From: Leyella lascolaii
GTDB lineage: Bacteria; Bacteroidota; Bacteroidia; Bacteroidales; Bacteroidaceae
Direction of reading: 5' to 3'
Assembly (NCBI RefSeq): GCF_900079775.1
Contig: NZ_LT556036.1
Span: 237,270 to 301,269, forward strand
Length of the DNA: 64,000 bases
Shown: positions 1 through 8,809 of the stretch, one piece after another
Layout of the letters: each line of letters begins with the position of its first letter
Numbering within the stretch: the stretch's first letter is position 1
Program-made: the position numbers and the translations under genes
Notes under the pieces: model-generated
The model's database searches: none
What the model was told of the DNA's origin: nothing
Seen by the model: only the letters and a program-made list of their open reading frames with translations

Positions 1-2
1 CG

Positions 3-170
3 ATATTTTCTCAATTGTCTGACCAGTTTCTAATCATCAGGAACTATGCTAAAATAACGAACGGTTTGTTTGCCAGAATCATTGGCAAAATTAGTGCGCT
101 GACCGTATCACAATACGCCAACTATATTAATAACAAACCTATTGGCAGAATTAAGTACGCACTAAATTAA
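3..170 (+). CDS. IS982-family transposase, C-terminal end (5' part outside window)
   Basis: The frame is open from the window start and ends at TAA 168-170. The translation ends in NGLFARIIGKISAL and NNKPIGRIKYALN, which I recognise as the C-terminal end of IS982-type DDE transposases common in Bacteroides. Only about 55 residues are visible, so I cannot tell whether the full gene is intact. Positions 171-337 hold no gene and presumably include the IS end. The family call rests on motif memory. Confidence 0.6.
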   Translation: MFSQLSDQFLIIRNYAKITNGLFARIIGKISALTVSQYANYINNKPIGRIKYALN

Positions 171-337
171 TTCCGCCAACGGGTTATCTATTATTTCATA
201 TAAACAGGTAGTGTTTGCCATAGCCGGAATGAGTAACCAACTGTTTGTTTCTACTTACATGCTTCAGTAGCCAGATAGAACAAGTTTGGAAAAATTCTTA
301 TTATGTCAATTAAAGGAGTAAATCATTCACATATAAG

Positions 338-385
338 ATGGACTGAAAAGGAAGTATTAAAACATTAATTCCATTTTCAGTCCAT
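338..385. terminator. Long inverted repeat after the ABC operon
   Basis: ATGGACTGAAAA (338-349) is perfectly repeated in inverse orientation as TTTTCAGTCCAT (374-385), with an inner GGAA/TTCC pair. It lies just beyond the stop codon (393) of the leftward ABC-transporter operon, so it most likely ends that transcript. It could act on both strands. Confidence 0.6.
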
Positions 386-392
386 TTTACAA

Positions 393-2123
393 TTACAGTT
401 TCCAGCCGGAAATGCTTTCTTGAATATTCCATAAATGAGCGTACAGCCCTTCATTTCGGACAAGGTCATCATGTGTGCCTTCTTCCTTTATCCGTCCGTT
501 GTCCAAGACAATAATCTGGTCGGCATCCTTGATAGTTTTAAGCCTGTGGGCAATGGCGATAACGGTACGTCCCTTGATTAACGAATCGATTGCTTTTTGC
601 ACTTCTACTTCATTTTCGGGGTCAAGTGAGGCGGTTGCTTCGTCAAGCAGAATGATTGGCGCATCTTTTAGAATAGCACGGGCTATGGATACGCGTTGCT
701 TTTCTCCGCCCGAAAGGGTACACCCCCCTTCGCCTACCAAGGTGTCATATCCTTTGGGCAACCGCATGATGAAGTCATGGCAACAGGCTTTTTTAGCTGC
801 GGCTATAATTTCTTCTTCCGTCGCGTCAGTTTTACCAAAGCGGATATTATTGCGTATGGTGTCCTGAAACAGATAAACATCCTGAAATACCATAGAGATG
901 TGGCTCATCAGACTTTCTGGATTTATCTCATTCATCGGAACACCATTGAAAAAGATACATCCTTTCTGTGGGTCGTAGAAACGGGCGCAAAGCTTCATCA
1001 CCGTACTTTTCCCGCTTCCCGAAGGTCCGACAAGAGCCGTCAAGGAGTTTTTCGGGAGCGTAATGTTTATATCATGCAACACTTCCTTGTCTTGATAGGC
1101 AAACGATACGTGTTCAAACCGGATGTCGCCCGCTGCCGGGGATTGCTGTTCTCCTTTCATCTCCGGCTCGTTCATCAAGGAAAGGATGCGTCCACCGGCA
1201 ATGGAAAAATAGCGGAACTCGGTAAAGTTTGTCAGTGCGGAAGTCAGCGGGTCGAACACACGAGAACCGACTACAAGGAATAGCACGAATACAAGGATTG
1301 AAAGTTGCCCTCCCAACAGAAGGTAAGTTCCACATAGCACCATCATTGTCAGCCCGGCACGTACTAAAGTGATGCTCAACAAGACGAATGGGCCTAACAA
1401 GGCCTCCTGACGGATGCAAGCACGGCGAAGTTCCTCAAAAGCATCGCGCAACCTGACAAAGCGGTCACCTATCAGATTGTACGCTTTCATTACACGAATA
1501 CCCTGTAAGTATTCTTCCAACCGATTTCCAGCATTTATTTTTGCTTGAATTTGCCTGCCGCTTAACTTCCGCTGTGCCTTTTTGCTTGCCCACAGAACGA
1601 GCAAGGCAAGCGGCAAGGCGGCAAACATACTGACCGCCATCCTCCAATCTATCCATACAAGCGAAGCAAAAGCCAGTACGGGCATGACTATGGCACCCAT
1701 AAGTTGGGGCAGGTGATGCGAAATTCCGGTTTCTGCCATCATGAAGTCCGTAACAAGCATAGACGACAAATCACCCGGATCACGTTTCGACAAAAAGCCC
1801 AACGATAGTTTCCGCAAGTGCTCCGCCAGCGACAAACGCCCGGAAGCACTCATTTCGTATGCTCCTCTAAAATTGGCTCGGTAGGATGCCCGTTCTGCCA
1901 AAGCCATGACCAGCATATAAACAGCCATAATGCCGAATATCCACCACAGGCGGGTCGTGTCAAGCGGCTGTCCGCTCCCGTCAAATGCACTGAAAATGAT
2001 ACGTATCGCTTCTATAGAAAGACAAAACGGTACTATATTCACTAAGTTGGCAAGCATGGTGTAACCCACCGGCTTGTAAAGTCTTTCCGTGTGACCTATT
2101 GTAATATTCTTTATTGCATTCAT
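393..2123 (-). CDS. ABC transporter, fused permease/ATPase (second of a pair)
   Basis: This 576-residue half-transporter has an N-terminal membrane domain (roughly residues 15-300) followed by a nucleotide-binding domain. Walker A GPSGSGKST lies near residue 370, signature LSGGEKQRVS near 473 and Walker B ILLDEATASLDPENE near 493. It probably pairs with the second half-transporter at 2760-4562 as a heterodimeric exporter-type ABC protein in the inner membrane. It is the last gene of a leftward operon, 8 bp after the methyltransferase at 2132. All catalytic motifs look intact. The substrate is unknown; peptides, lipids, drugs or metal chelates are all possible. Confidence 0.85.
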   Translation of the reverse strand: MNAIKNITIGHTERLYKPVGYTMLANLVNIVPFCLSIEAIRIIFSAFDGSGQPLDTTRLWWIFGIMAVYMLVMALAERASYRANFRGAYEMSASGRLSLAEHLRKLSLGFLSKRDPGDLSSMLVTDFMMAETGISHHLPQLMGAIVMPVLAFASLVWIDWRMAVSMFAALPLALLVLWASKKAQRKLSGRQIQAKINAGNRLEEYLQGIRVMKAYNLIGDRFVRLRDAFEELRRACIRQEALLGPFVLLSITLVRAGLTMMVLCGTYLLLGGQLSILVFVLFLVVGSRVFDPLTSALTNFTEFRYFSIAGGRILSLMNEPEMKGEQQSPAAGDIRFEHVSFAYQDKEVLHDINITLPKNSLTALVGPSGSGKSTVMKLCARFYDPQKGCIFFNGVPMNEINPESLMSHISMVFQDVYLFQDTIRNNIRFGKTDATEEEIIAAAKKACCHDFIMRLPKGYDTLVGEGGCTLSGGEKQRVSIARAILKDAPIILLDEATASLDPENEVEVQKAIDSLIKGRTVIAIAHRLKTIKDADQIIVLDNGRIKEEGTHDDLVRNEGLYAHLWNIQESISGWKL

Positions 2124-2131
2124 GTCTTATT

Positions 2132-2752
2132 TTATTTATATGCTATAATATGTATTTCTTCCTTTTTACGGATTGTTCTGATGGATGAAAATCCGGCTTC
2201 ATGCAACCGCTCTTCCAATTCTGCCGGAGTATAGACAACCATACCGTCTATCCGTTCCGTCCACATTTTTCCAAGTTCGGGGTCGCTCGCTTCTAGACTA
2301 ATAAGGAAACAACCTCCTTCTCGGAGAACACGCGCCACTTCAGACAACGCTATGTTTACAGGCGACCAAAAATAGACCGTTTCAAAAGCCGTGATAGCAT
2401 TAAAGAATCCATCCTCATAAGGTAATGAACAAACATTCCCTTGTTGTATGAAACATCTTTTATTCAAGTCTTTTTCGTTGTACTTTTGGGCGAATGAGAC
2501 ACTTTCTTCTGACAGGTCTATGCCGTAGATATTTCCTTTTGGACATAAATTCAATAAACGTTTCAAATTCGCACCACCGCCACAGCCTATATCAAGAACA
2601 TTCCAATTCGGCTGCCATTCCACGTGCTTCATGCCACGATTAGCTAAAGATGCATGAAAACAATTCATTCCTCGCAAAATCATCCGTCCCCAAAATCCTT
2701 GCGGACAACTTGTGTTTTGCAAGACCTTGTTTAAGAAATTCTTCTTTCTCAT
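2132..2752 (-). CDS. Class I SAM-dependent methyltransferase
   Basis: This 206-residue protein has the SAM-binding motif LDIGCGGGANLKRLL near residue 55 and a following GIDLSEESV acidic loop, typical of UbiE/Methyltransf_11-type enzymes. It lies between the two ABC half-transporter genes with gaps of only 7-8 bp, so co-translation is likely. A methyltransferase inside an exporter operon suggests modification of the exported molecule or self-protection, but nothing in the sequence shows the substrate. Confidence 0.8.
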   Translation of the reverse strand: MRKKNFLNKVLQNTSCPQGFWGRMILRGMNCFHASLANRGMKHVEWQPNWNVLDIGCGGGANLKRLLNLCPKGNIYGIDLSEESVSFAQKYNEKDLNKRCFIQQGNVCSLPYEDGFFNAITAFETVYFWSPVNIALSEVARVLREGGCFLISLEASDPELGKMWTERIDGMVVYTPAELEERLHEAGFSSIRTIRKKEEIHIIAYK

Positions 2753-2759
2753 ATTGCTT

Positions 2760-4562
2760 TTAGTTTTTGTTCAATGTCCAATGGTATGCGCTCGTATAGG
2801 CATCCCACATATTTTTATATACACCCTCCGTCACGGACAGCTGTTCATGTTTTCCGCATTGCACAATGCGTCCTTCTTTCATGACGACAATCTGATGTGC
2901 GGAGATGATGGAAGAAAGGCGATGGGCAATCACAATGACCGTTTTGTCCTTTATCAGTGACTGCAAAGCCATCTGCATTTTATGCTCATTTTCAGGGTCA
3001 GCGAAGGCAGTGGCTTCGTCCAGCACCAGTATCGGAGCATTCTTCAATAAGGCGCGAGCCACACATATCCGTTGGGCTTCACCGCCGGACAGGAATACAC
3101 CTTTATCGCCTATCCTTGTTTCGTAGCCTTGCGGCAAACGCTCTATGAAATCGTGGCATTGGGCAGCTTTCGCAGCGGCTATTACCTTTTCTTTTGTAGC
3201 ATCTGGAGAACCTACGGCAATGTTCTCATATAATGTGTCGTAAAAAAGGAAAGTGTCTTGAAATACAAATGAAACCATGTCCATCAGTTTTGCCGCATCT
3301 ATCTGACGAATGTCAATACCTCCTATACAAATTTCCCCTTGCTCCACATCCCAGAACCGGGGTATTAGGTTGGCAACCGTTGATTTTCCGCTTCCTGAAG
3401 GACCGACAAGGGCGGTTATCTTTCCTTGTGGAGCTTTGAAGCTGACATCACGCAAGGCTTCCGTTCGTGTTCCCTGTTCCGTGTTTTCGTAGAAGAATGA
3501 CACATGGCGAAACTCTACATCGTAAGCGGCAGGCACTTGCGGATGTTCCGGCTCCAGCACAGGTTTCTTTTCAAGTATGCGGTCGATACGGTTTACACCT
3601 TCATCGATGTCGCGCGTATTACCTCCCAAGAATGTCAGTTTATAAACGGGGGAAGCCATACCCGGTCCCATGATAATGAAGAACAGCCATACTACCGCCA
3701 ATGACAAGGATTGCGGACTGGCTTGCATCAGCAAGATGCCCATAGGAAGAATAAACGTTACCATCGAATTGAGCAAGACGGTAAAGGCAATCATCCCGTT
3801 CTGGTAGGTGTCACAGCATTTCAAGGCGAATGTCTTGTATGCCTGAATCTCGGCATTGAACTGACGGAACGAACGGACGCTTTGCCCGAATATCTTGACG
3901 ACGGGCATTCCCCGTACATACTGCACGGCGGACGCGCTCATTTTTTCCTGCGCATCGTAATAGATGGCCATGAACTCCCTTGCCCTTTTTCCCATGAAAT
4001 TGGAAAATTGCAGGAATAAGCTAAGTACCACAACGGCCAGGCACACGACTGTCAGCCACACATCCAGCGAGAAAAAGATGACCAGCATTACCACTACCGT
4101 TGCCATTACATTGACCAAATCTGGAATGGTATGGGCGATGAAGCCCTCTATTTTCTCGATATTCTGGTCCATTGTTTTCTTGATGGCTCCCGTAGAGGTA
4201 TTGTTCAAATATCCCAAAGGTAGTTTGCCGATATGCTCGGACAGACGGACACGCAACCCATACAAGATACGGAATGCAGCCACATGTGAGGACATCAGGG
4301 CGGCATAGAGCAATATCAATCCGCCAACAAGCCCTCCAAATGCAATCCATCCCCAACGCATCATGTCCGTTCCGTCCAAAGCGGAAAGATTGGAGCCATT
4401 CGACAGCAACTCTTTCAAAATTTCATAAACTGCCCAATAAGGCACAAGCATACACACCGCGCTGCCAGCCGACAGCAGACCTGCTAATATAAGCAGACCT
4501 TTCCTTTGTCCCGCTATCTCGAACAGACGGGACAAACCTTTTTTCTTTTTTGACTTTTCCAT
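2760..4562 (-). CDS. ABC transporter, fused permease/ATPase (first of a pair)
   Basis: This 600-residue half-transporter has several N-terminal membrane helices and a C-terminal ATPase domain. Walker A GPSGSGKST lies near residue 390, signature LSGGEAQRICVARALL near 492 and Walker B ILVLDEATAFADPENE near 512. The ADPENE extension after Walker B differs from the LDPENE of its partner, as expected for two diverged halves of a heterodimer. It is 10 bp downstream of the LCMT-like methyltransferase, in the same leftward operon. Confidence 0.85.
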   Translation of the reverse strand: MEKSKKKKGLSRLFEIAGQRKGLLILAGLLSAGSAVCMLVPYWAVYEILKELLSNGSNLSALDGTDMMRWGWIAFGGLVGGLILLYAALMSSHVAAFRILYGLRVRLSEHIGKLPLGYLNNTSTGAIKKTMDQNIEKIEGFIAHTIPDLVNVMATVVVMLVIFFSLDVWLTVVCLAVVVLSLFLQFSNFMGKRAREFMAIYYDAQEKMSASAVQYVRGMPVVKIFGQSVRSFRQFNAEIQAYKTFALKCCDTYQNGMIAFTVLLNSMVTFILPMGILLMQASPQSLSLAVVWLFFIIMGPGMASPVYKLTFLGGNTRDIDEGVNRIDRILEKKPVLEPEHPQVPAAYDVEFRHVSFFYENTEQGTRTEALRDVSFKAPQGKITALVGPSGSGKSTVANLIPRFWDVEQGEICIGGIDIRQIDAAKLMDMVSFVFQDTFLFYDTLYENIAVGSPDATKEKVIAAAKAAQCHDFIERLPQGYETRIGDKGVFLSGGEAQRICVARALLKNAPILVLDEATAFADPENEHKMQMALQSLIKDKTVIVIAHRLSSIISAHQIVVMKEGRIVQCGKHEQLSVTEGVYKNMWDAYTSAYHWTLNKN

Positions 4563-4572
4563 TGTTATTACG

Positions 4573-5394
4573 CTATTTTGATGTGATTTTATATCCGAGC
4601 AATGAACTGAATTTGTAGCAGAGCCAAGGGATGCGCCCCAATATCTGCCCGAAGAAGAATCCCCAGCGTGAACGGAAGAACTTCATATAGTTAGCCTGTT
4701 CAATGAGCTTTAAAGACGGCTCCCATTGTTCCACCACATACCCGTTGCTTATGCCGGAACGGATTTGAGCCTCGTGTTTGCGGAGCGAATCGGGCTTCAC
4801 ACCATGTCGGCTCATTATCGTGCCGCACACGTCAAACCACAATTCACCTCCCCCGAAACGGTTTGCCACGTGATGCAGGAAGGATTTTACTTGCTTCTCG
4901 TAGAAGTACATCAGTACCCCCTCCACGATGAAGATAAATTCTGCTTCGGGGTGTTTCCGGCGCAGGTCATCCATCCAGTCGGTCTCCAACAAAGACGCTT
5001 CAATATAGACATTGTCCGGCTGTTCGGGTATCAATTCCCGGCGTAGAGCAATGACCTCAGGCAAATCTAAATCATAAAAGACTGCTTTCTGACTTCCGAT
5101 ACGCTGGAAACGGGTATCCAGTCCACATCCCACATTGACCACGACCGGATGCGAATGTGCTTTAATAAATCGGCGCACAGCGCAGTCAAAATACCATCCA
5201 CGCACCACGCATCCCACTTCGCTCAACTTTGCCCCGTCGAACTGGGAATAATCGTATTCCAAACTGTCCGCCAGCCATTCCGCAGCCTTGTCATATAGAA
5301 TGGGATTATTCCGGCGACTTTCTTTGGCTCTCATGTATAGCGGAATAAGCAATGTTTCCGCTACAATACTCTTAAACACGTATTTCTGTCTCAT
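4573..5394 (-). CDS. LCMT/Ppm1-like methyltransferase
   Basis: This 273-residue protein carries VVVNVGCGLDTRFQR near residue 88, the SAM-binding loop of the leucine carboxyl methyltransferase-like family, often annotated as O-methyltransferases of polyketide biosynthesis. A further family feature is FIFIVEGVLMYF near residue 155. It is the first structural gene of the ABC operon, preceded by a possible TetR operator (5416-5436) and the terminator hairpin after the tetR-type gene. The target molecule is unknown. Both methyltransferases in this operon are free-standing and look complete. Confidence 0.75.
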   Translation of the reverse strand: MRQKYVFKSIVAETLLIPLYMRAKESRRNNPILYDKAAEWLADSLEYDYSQFDGAKLSEVGCVVRGWYFDCAVRRFIKAHSHPVVVNVGCGLDTRFQRIGSQKAVFYDLDLPEVIALRRELIPEQPDNVYIEASLLETDWMDDLRRKHPEAEFIFIVEGVLMYFYEKQVKSFLHHVANRFGGGELWFDVCGTIMSRHGVKPDSLRKHEAQIRSGISNGYVVEQWEPSLKLIEQANYMKFFRSRWGFFFGQILGRIPWLCYKFSSLLGYKITSK

Positions 5395-5415
5395 ATTTTT
5401 GGAGTGTTTAATAGT

Positions 5416-5436
5416 GAACGATATTCAGAATTGTTC
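5416..5436. promoter_or_regulatory. Candidate TetR operator before the ABC operon
   Basis: GAAC and GTTC end an imperfect 21-bp palindrome containing ATTCAGAAT. Read on the minus strand it shares GAACAAT, TCTGA and a following GTT with a site at 6144-6167 just upstream of the tetR-type gene. Two related sites, one before each transcription unit, fit control by the neighbouring TetR-family protein. This is inference from sequence similarity. Confidence 0.45.
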
Positions 5437-5475
5437 ATAAAAAAAGGAGGAAACCTCCGTGAAGATTTCCTCCTT
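5436..5475 (-). terminator. Rho-independent terminator between tetR-type gene and ABC operon
   Basis: On the minus strand AAGGAGGAAA and TTTCCTCCTT (5466-5475 and 5444-5453) form a perfect 10-bp stem with a 12-base loop, followed directly by a T run. It ends the tetR-type transcript or attenuates read-through into the ABC operon. The same bases can form an alternative shorter stem GGAGG/CCTCC, so a switch is conceivable. Confidence 0.7.
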
Positions 5476-5524
5476 ACCAACCGTTCTGATGCGGTTGAAT
5501 GTTCGTATGTACGTTGTCTGTATC

Positions 5525-6136
5525 TCATATCTTGATAATAGCCCTCCAACCTTGGATTTCAAACAGGATATAATCGTGCAAAATAGCCTCCATCTCTTGC
5601 CGGGGTACGGAATGCATCAATAGCTCCTCGAACATCGTGAACATCCATACCGTATGCAAATGAATGATAAAATCGGACACAGCCGTATTGATTTCGGGAT
5701 GTTTCCGCTGCATGGACGCGAACCACGCCTTAACCAATTCCGTGGAACGGTCGGTATAATTCTCACGGAAGCGTTCCAATGAAGAACCTTGCGCACGGAA
5801 CAACAGTATTTCCATTAGCGAACGGTGTTTGTCTATAAGCGAAACATATTCATCAATGCAGGATTTCAGGTATTTTTCCGACCGCATAATCATAATATCT
5901 TCGCCCCGTATGCCGTGGTGTTCTTGCAGCATGGCTTCCAAAGCGCACAAAACAGGACGGACCACTTCATGGAATAATTCATCTTTGCTTGTGAAGTAGT
6001 TATAGATATTCCCGACACCAACCCCAGCTAACTCCGCTATTTCGCGCATTGAAGTTTTGGAATAGCCTTTCTTCTCGAATTGCTGCCTGGCAATCGTCAA
6101 TATCCGACCCCGTATGTCCTCTTTCAGCACTTGCAT
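5525..6136 (-). CDS. TetR-family transcriptional regulator
   Basis: This 203-residue protein has an N-terminal TetR helix-turn-helix: ILTIARQQFEKKGYSKTSM then REIAELAGVGVGNIYNYF and TSKDELF. The remaining 140 residues form the variable ligand-binding region. It lies upstream of the ABC/methyltransferase genes in the same direction, separated by a terminator, and related palindromes lie before it and before the operon. It probably represses both units and is released by a small molecule handled by the exporter. Confidence 0.85.
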   Translation of the reverse strand: MQVLKEDIRGRILTIARQQFEKKGYSKTSMREIAELAGVGVGNIYNYFTSKDELFHEVVRPVLCALEAMLQEHHGIRGEDIMIMRSEKYLKSCIDEYVSLIDKHRSLMEILLFRAQGSSLERFRENYTDRSTELVKAWFASMQRKHPEINTAVSDFIIHLHTVWMFTMFEELLMHSVPRQEMEAILHDYILFEIQGWRAIIKI

Positions 6137-6143
6137 TTATAAT

Positions 6144-6178
6144 GAACAATGTTTCTGATTTTGTTTCTGCAAATGTAC
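6144..6178 (-). promoter_or_regulatory. Promoter and candidate operator of the tetR-type gene
   Basis: Minus-strand TACATTTG (6170-6177) matches the Bacteroides -7 consensus TAnnTTTG. It overlaps a perfect GTAnnTTTGC (6169-6178), which is also the core reported for CTnDOT-type bacterial attachment sites. Just downstream lies GAACAAT...TCTGATTTTGTTTC (6144-6167), resembling the palindrome before the ABC operon. I see no clear -33 box. Confidence 0.5.
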
Positions 6179-6330
6179 GGGGCTTAAATTTATCCGGCAA
6201 TACCTAATTTTAGGGATTTTACAATATCCAATATATACTTTGGACTTTATTTTATGTAAGCATAAATAAGAAGTAGAATAGTGTAAAATATAAAAAAGGA
6301 CATCATAATTTTCGTCCAAAAACTTGATAG

Positions 6331-6780
6331 TCAAATACCTTCATTCTTTTGAAGGTGTTTGGCTAACTTTTTACCATGTTCCTCCAAGAGTTTTTTCTCT
6401 GTCTTGATGTGATTGGCAGAACATTGGTTCATCTTAGCAAGTTCACTGTTATCAACCTTAGCACGGATGACGGTGTTTCGTTCCGCCTTGACAATGGCGT
6501 TGCTGATAACGTCCACAATGTTGTCGGCACTTTCCTTGGCTGCTTCCAGAGCCTTGAAGGCCGCCCGTTCCCGTTGGACGGTGTGCTTTAGGCTGCCGTG
6601 TATGCCGTGCAGTTCTTCTTTCAGGGCTTGGATTTCATTCAGCAGATTGCGAAGTCCAACTATTTGACAGTTGACTTCTTGAAGCAGTCCGTCAAGCTCC
6701 TGCATATCCTGTTTCAACTCCTCTTCGGGTGTATAATTGGCAAGCCGCTCACGCAGGGCGGCAGTATCGGGTTGTTTCAT
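6331..6780 (-). CDS. Coiled-coil protein of the mobilization operon
   Basis: This 149-residue, highly charged protein is predicted from its heptad-like Leu/Ile/Val spacing (residues 20-75) to be largely coiled coil. It is the last gene of the leftward mobilization operon, 25 bp after the relaxase gene. I do not recognise a named family. Position and composition suggest an accessory relaxosome or structural role, but that is inference. Confidence 0.6.
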   Translation of the reverse strand: MKQPDTAALRERLANYTPEEELKQDMQELDGLLQEVNCQIVGLRNLLNEIQALKEELHGIHGSLKHTVQRERAAFKALEAAKESADNIVDVISNAIVKAERNTVIRAKVDNSELAKMNQCSANHIKTEKKLLEEHGKKLAKHLQKNEGI

Positions 6781-6805
6781 TATCGTAGCTGTTTTTAATT
6801 CGTTG

Positions 6806-8077
6806 TCATTTACGTTTTATTCCTGATTTCTTCTGTATGCCGAGCCTGTGTGAAGCCTCACGCGCACAACGGCGGGCAAATTCAATCTCGTCTTCCTCCG
6901 GGTCGTGCCCCCATTTGAGGTCGGACTGTGAGCCACCTCCACCGCCGCCTGATGTCACCTCGTAAGATGACGCTATAAGGGTGAAGTAGTCCATCGCCAA
7001 GTTCTGCAAGTCTTTCCTGTTGATCAGTTCCTGGTAATCGAACTCGTCGTTGAAATAGTCAAGCACCTTGCCGGGTAGATAGCGTTTGTAGGCCTTGCCG
7101 TTATGCTCAAACTCCGTGGGCAGACTGTTCGGCTTATAGTCCGTGTAGTCTTCGTAAACCGGGTTGCTCTGCCGTATAACGGGCTGTGACTTCTGTTTTG
7201 CGGTATTGGGTACGGTAGGTTTCGGGGTCGGTGTGGCGGTCGGTTTGGGTGTCGGGCTTGCTTGTTTGGTTTTCTGTTTATCCTGTTCGGGATGCAGATT
7301 CTCCCATGTCTGCTTGATGCGTGATGCGGTCAGGTTGCGCCCCTTTCCGAGTTCCGATGCCTTGAACCTTGTGTTGCCCTTGCAAAGCACATAGCCGCGT
7401 ATCATGTCCTTTTTGTCCTTGCGCAGATGCAGTTCGTAGCCTTTGGCGGCAAGCTGCTTTTTATAACCGTCCCATGACCATTCGTCCAGTTCACGCAGGG
7501 CTTCCATGCAGTCGGCACTGACTTGAGGGATGTTCCGCTCGTGTATGTGCATGGCGGTAGTCCAACCCCTTTGGCGTGCGACCTTTTCAGCCGCCCGTTG
7601 TGCGCGGAGGTGGATGGCGTGGTCGTTGTTGATGTTCCCGTCCTCGTCCACCCGGCAGACGATGGCATGTAGGTGCGGTATGCCGCTCTTGGATTCCTCG
7701 TGCAGCCAGACGCTGGACTTGCTGCCCGATACGTTGGTGTGTGGGGAAACGACCTTGCCGTCCTTGTCACGTATCTCTTGGCTGTCGAAAGCCGCCGCAA
7801 AGTCATTCCACAGTTGCCGCCAGTCGTCCACCGTGAAATTTTCGGTATGCTCCATCGCCGGGCTAATCTCCATGCGGATGACATTGTTCTTGATGTTGGG
7901 GTGGTTCATGGTAGCGAACTTCATTTCCGTCCAGATACCCGTAGCGTCCATACCCTGCGGCATGAAGTTGTCGCAGATGCGCGTTATCTTTTCGGGATGC
8001 TTCTTGTTCCTCGATTCCCCCGACGCATAGAGCATCGCCCTTATGCCGTGGGCTACCGCCTTTGCGTTGGCTATCAT
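6806..8077 (-). CDS. Relaxase / mobilization nuclease (MobB-type)
   Basis: This 423-residue protein has an N-terminal relaxase domain with the histidine motif SGIPHLHAIVCRVD near residue 135, the metal-binding HxH of mobilization nucleases. An upstream region contains a conserved NVIRMEISPAMEH strand. The C-terminal third is rich in Pro, Thr and Lys and is probably a flexible linker. The start overlaps the stop of the mobA-like gene (ATGA-type), so the two are translationally coupled. It is expected to nick oriT for conjugative transfer driven by a helper element. Confidence 0.8.
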   Translation of the reverse strand: MIANAKAVAHGIRAMLYASGESRNKKHPEKITRICDNFMPQGMDATGIWTEMKFATMNHPNIKNNVIRMEISPAMEHTENFTVDDWRQLWNDFAAAFDSQEIRDKDGKVVSPHTNVSGSKSSVWLHEESKSGIPHLHAIVCRVDEDGNINNDHAIHLRAQRAAEKVARQRGWTTAMHIHERNIPQVSADCMEALRELDEWSWDGYKKQLAAKGYELHLRKDKKDMIRGYVLCKGNTRFKASELGKGRNLTASRIKQTWENLHPEQDKQKTKQASPTPKPTATPTPKPTVPNTAKQKSQPVIRQSNPVYEDYTDYKPNSLPTEFEHNGKAYKRYLPGKVLDYFNDEFDYQELINRKDLQNLAMDYFTLIASSYEVTSGGGGGGSQSDLKWGHDPEEDEIEFARRCAREASHRLGIQKKSGIKRK

Positions 8078-8520
8078 GCGCCGTCCTCCTTAGCTTCTTG
8101 GTTTGTTGCCCCTGCCGGATAGCTGTTCGCCGTCTGCGTGGACTGCAGGAAGTCGGCGACATGGTTCGTGACATGGGCCACTTTCTCGTACCATTCAAGC
8201 ATGGTCTCTTCGTGCCGGAAAAGGAGTAGCTTCTCGTTGTCGGTCAGTCCGTGCAGGGCGTTGGCGAAGTTCACCATGTCCGTGCGGCAGGCCGCAAGCT
8301 GACGCAAACCGTCCAGTTCCCTGTCGGAAAGCCTTTGCAGTGGCTTGTAGCCGAGTACCCTTGCCCGGATGAAATCACTGCGTGTCATGCCGCACCGGCT
8401 AGCGGTCTCTTTGATTTGCGAAAGCTCCTGTTCCGTGACCTTGGTGACAACCACCTTGTCGCGCCTTATAACGAGCTTCTTTTGCTCATGCTCCTGACTG
8501 GAGGTATCTTCGTATTCCAT
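8074..8520 (-). CDS. Relaxosome accessory protein (MobA/MobC-like)
   Basis: I chose the ATG at 8520 (MEYEDTSSQ), because the frame upstream of it overlaps the oriT-like hairpins. The protein (148 residues) carries a ribbon-helix-helix-like region: LVIRRDKVVVTKVTEQELSQ, then TASRCGMTRSDFIRARVLGY, as in MobC-type proteins that load the relaxase at oriT. It overlaps the relaxase gene by 4 bases, consistent with a two-gene mobilization operon. Confidence 0.75.
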   Translation of the reverse strand: MEYEDTSSQEHEQKKLVIRRDKVVVTKVTEQELSQIKETASRCGMTRSDFIRARVLGYKPLQRLSDRELDGLRQLAACRTDMVNFANALHGLTDNEKLLLFRHEETMLEWYEKVAHVTNHVADFLQSTQTANSYPAGATNQEAKEDGA

Positions 8521-8595
8521 ATATAACAGATGTCTTTGAAAAGTCGTGAAACGGTTTCTAAAAGAGGGATGATGCGAGCCTGCGAGTGGCAAGGA

Positions 8596-8656
8596 CAACA
8601 GTCTGCCGGACTGTTGCGAGGGCGTCGGGGTATTACTGTCCGAAGACGGTAATACC
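8596..8656. other. Candidate oriT of IME-1: two adjacent stem-loops
   Basis: Just upstream of the mobA-like gene lie two inverted repeats. CAACAGTC/GACTGTTG (8596-8603, 8609-8616) has a 5-base loop. GGTATTACTGTC/GACGGTAATACC (8629-8640, 8645-8656) has a CGAA loop and one T-G wobble. Neighbouring strong hairpins before mobilization genes are the usual architecture of oriT. No other feature explains them in the 290-bp gap (8521-8809). Confidence 0.55.
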
Positions 8657-8809
8657 TCGGCATACCTCGCAACTGAACGCTACCGCTCCATGTCAATCCA
8701 TCCGTCCGCTTGCCACAGCCAAAACAGACTGGTGCCAGTGGAGTGCCGGATAATTGAACAAAGGGAAATGTTTTTTGCATCCTGTTTCTGTCAGCTTTTA
8801 TTCTTCCCT

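Noticed and set aside
6169..6178. GTACATTTGC as a CTnDOT attachment site
   Set aside because: It fits the consensus but also the TAnnTTTG promoter box at the right distance from the tetR-type gene, and nothing is inserted there.
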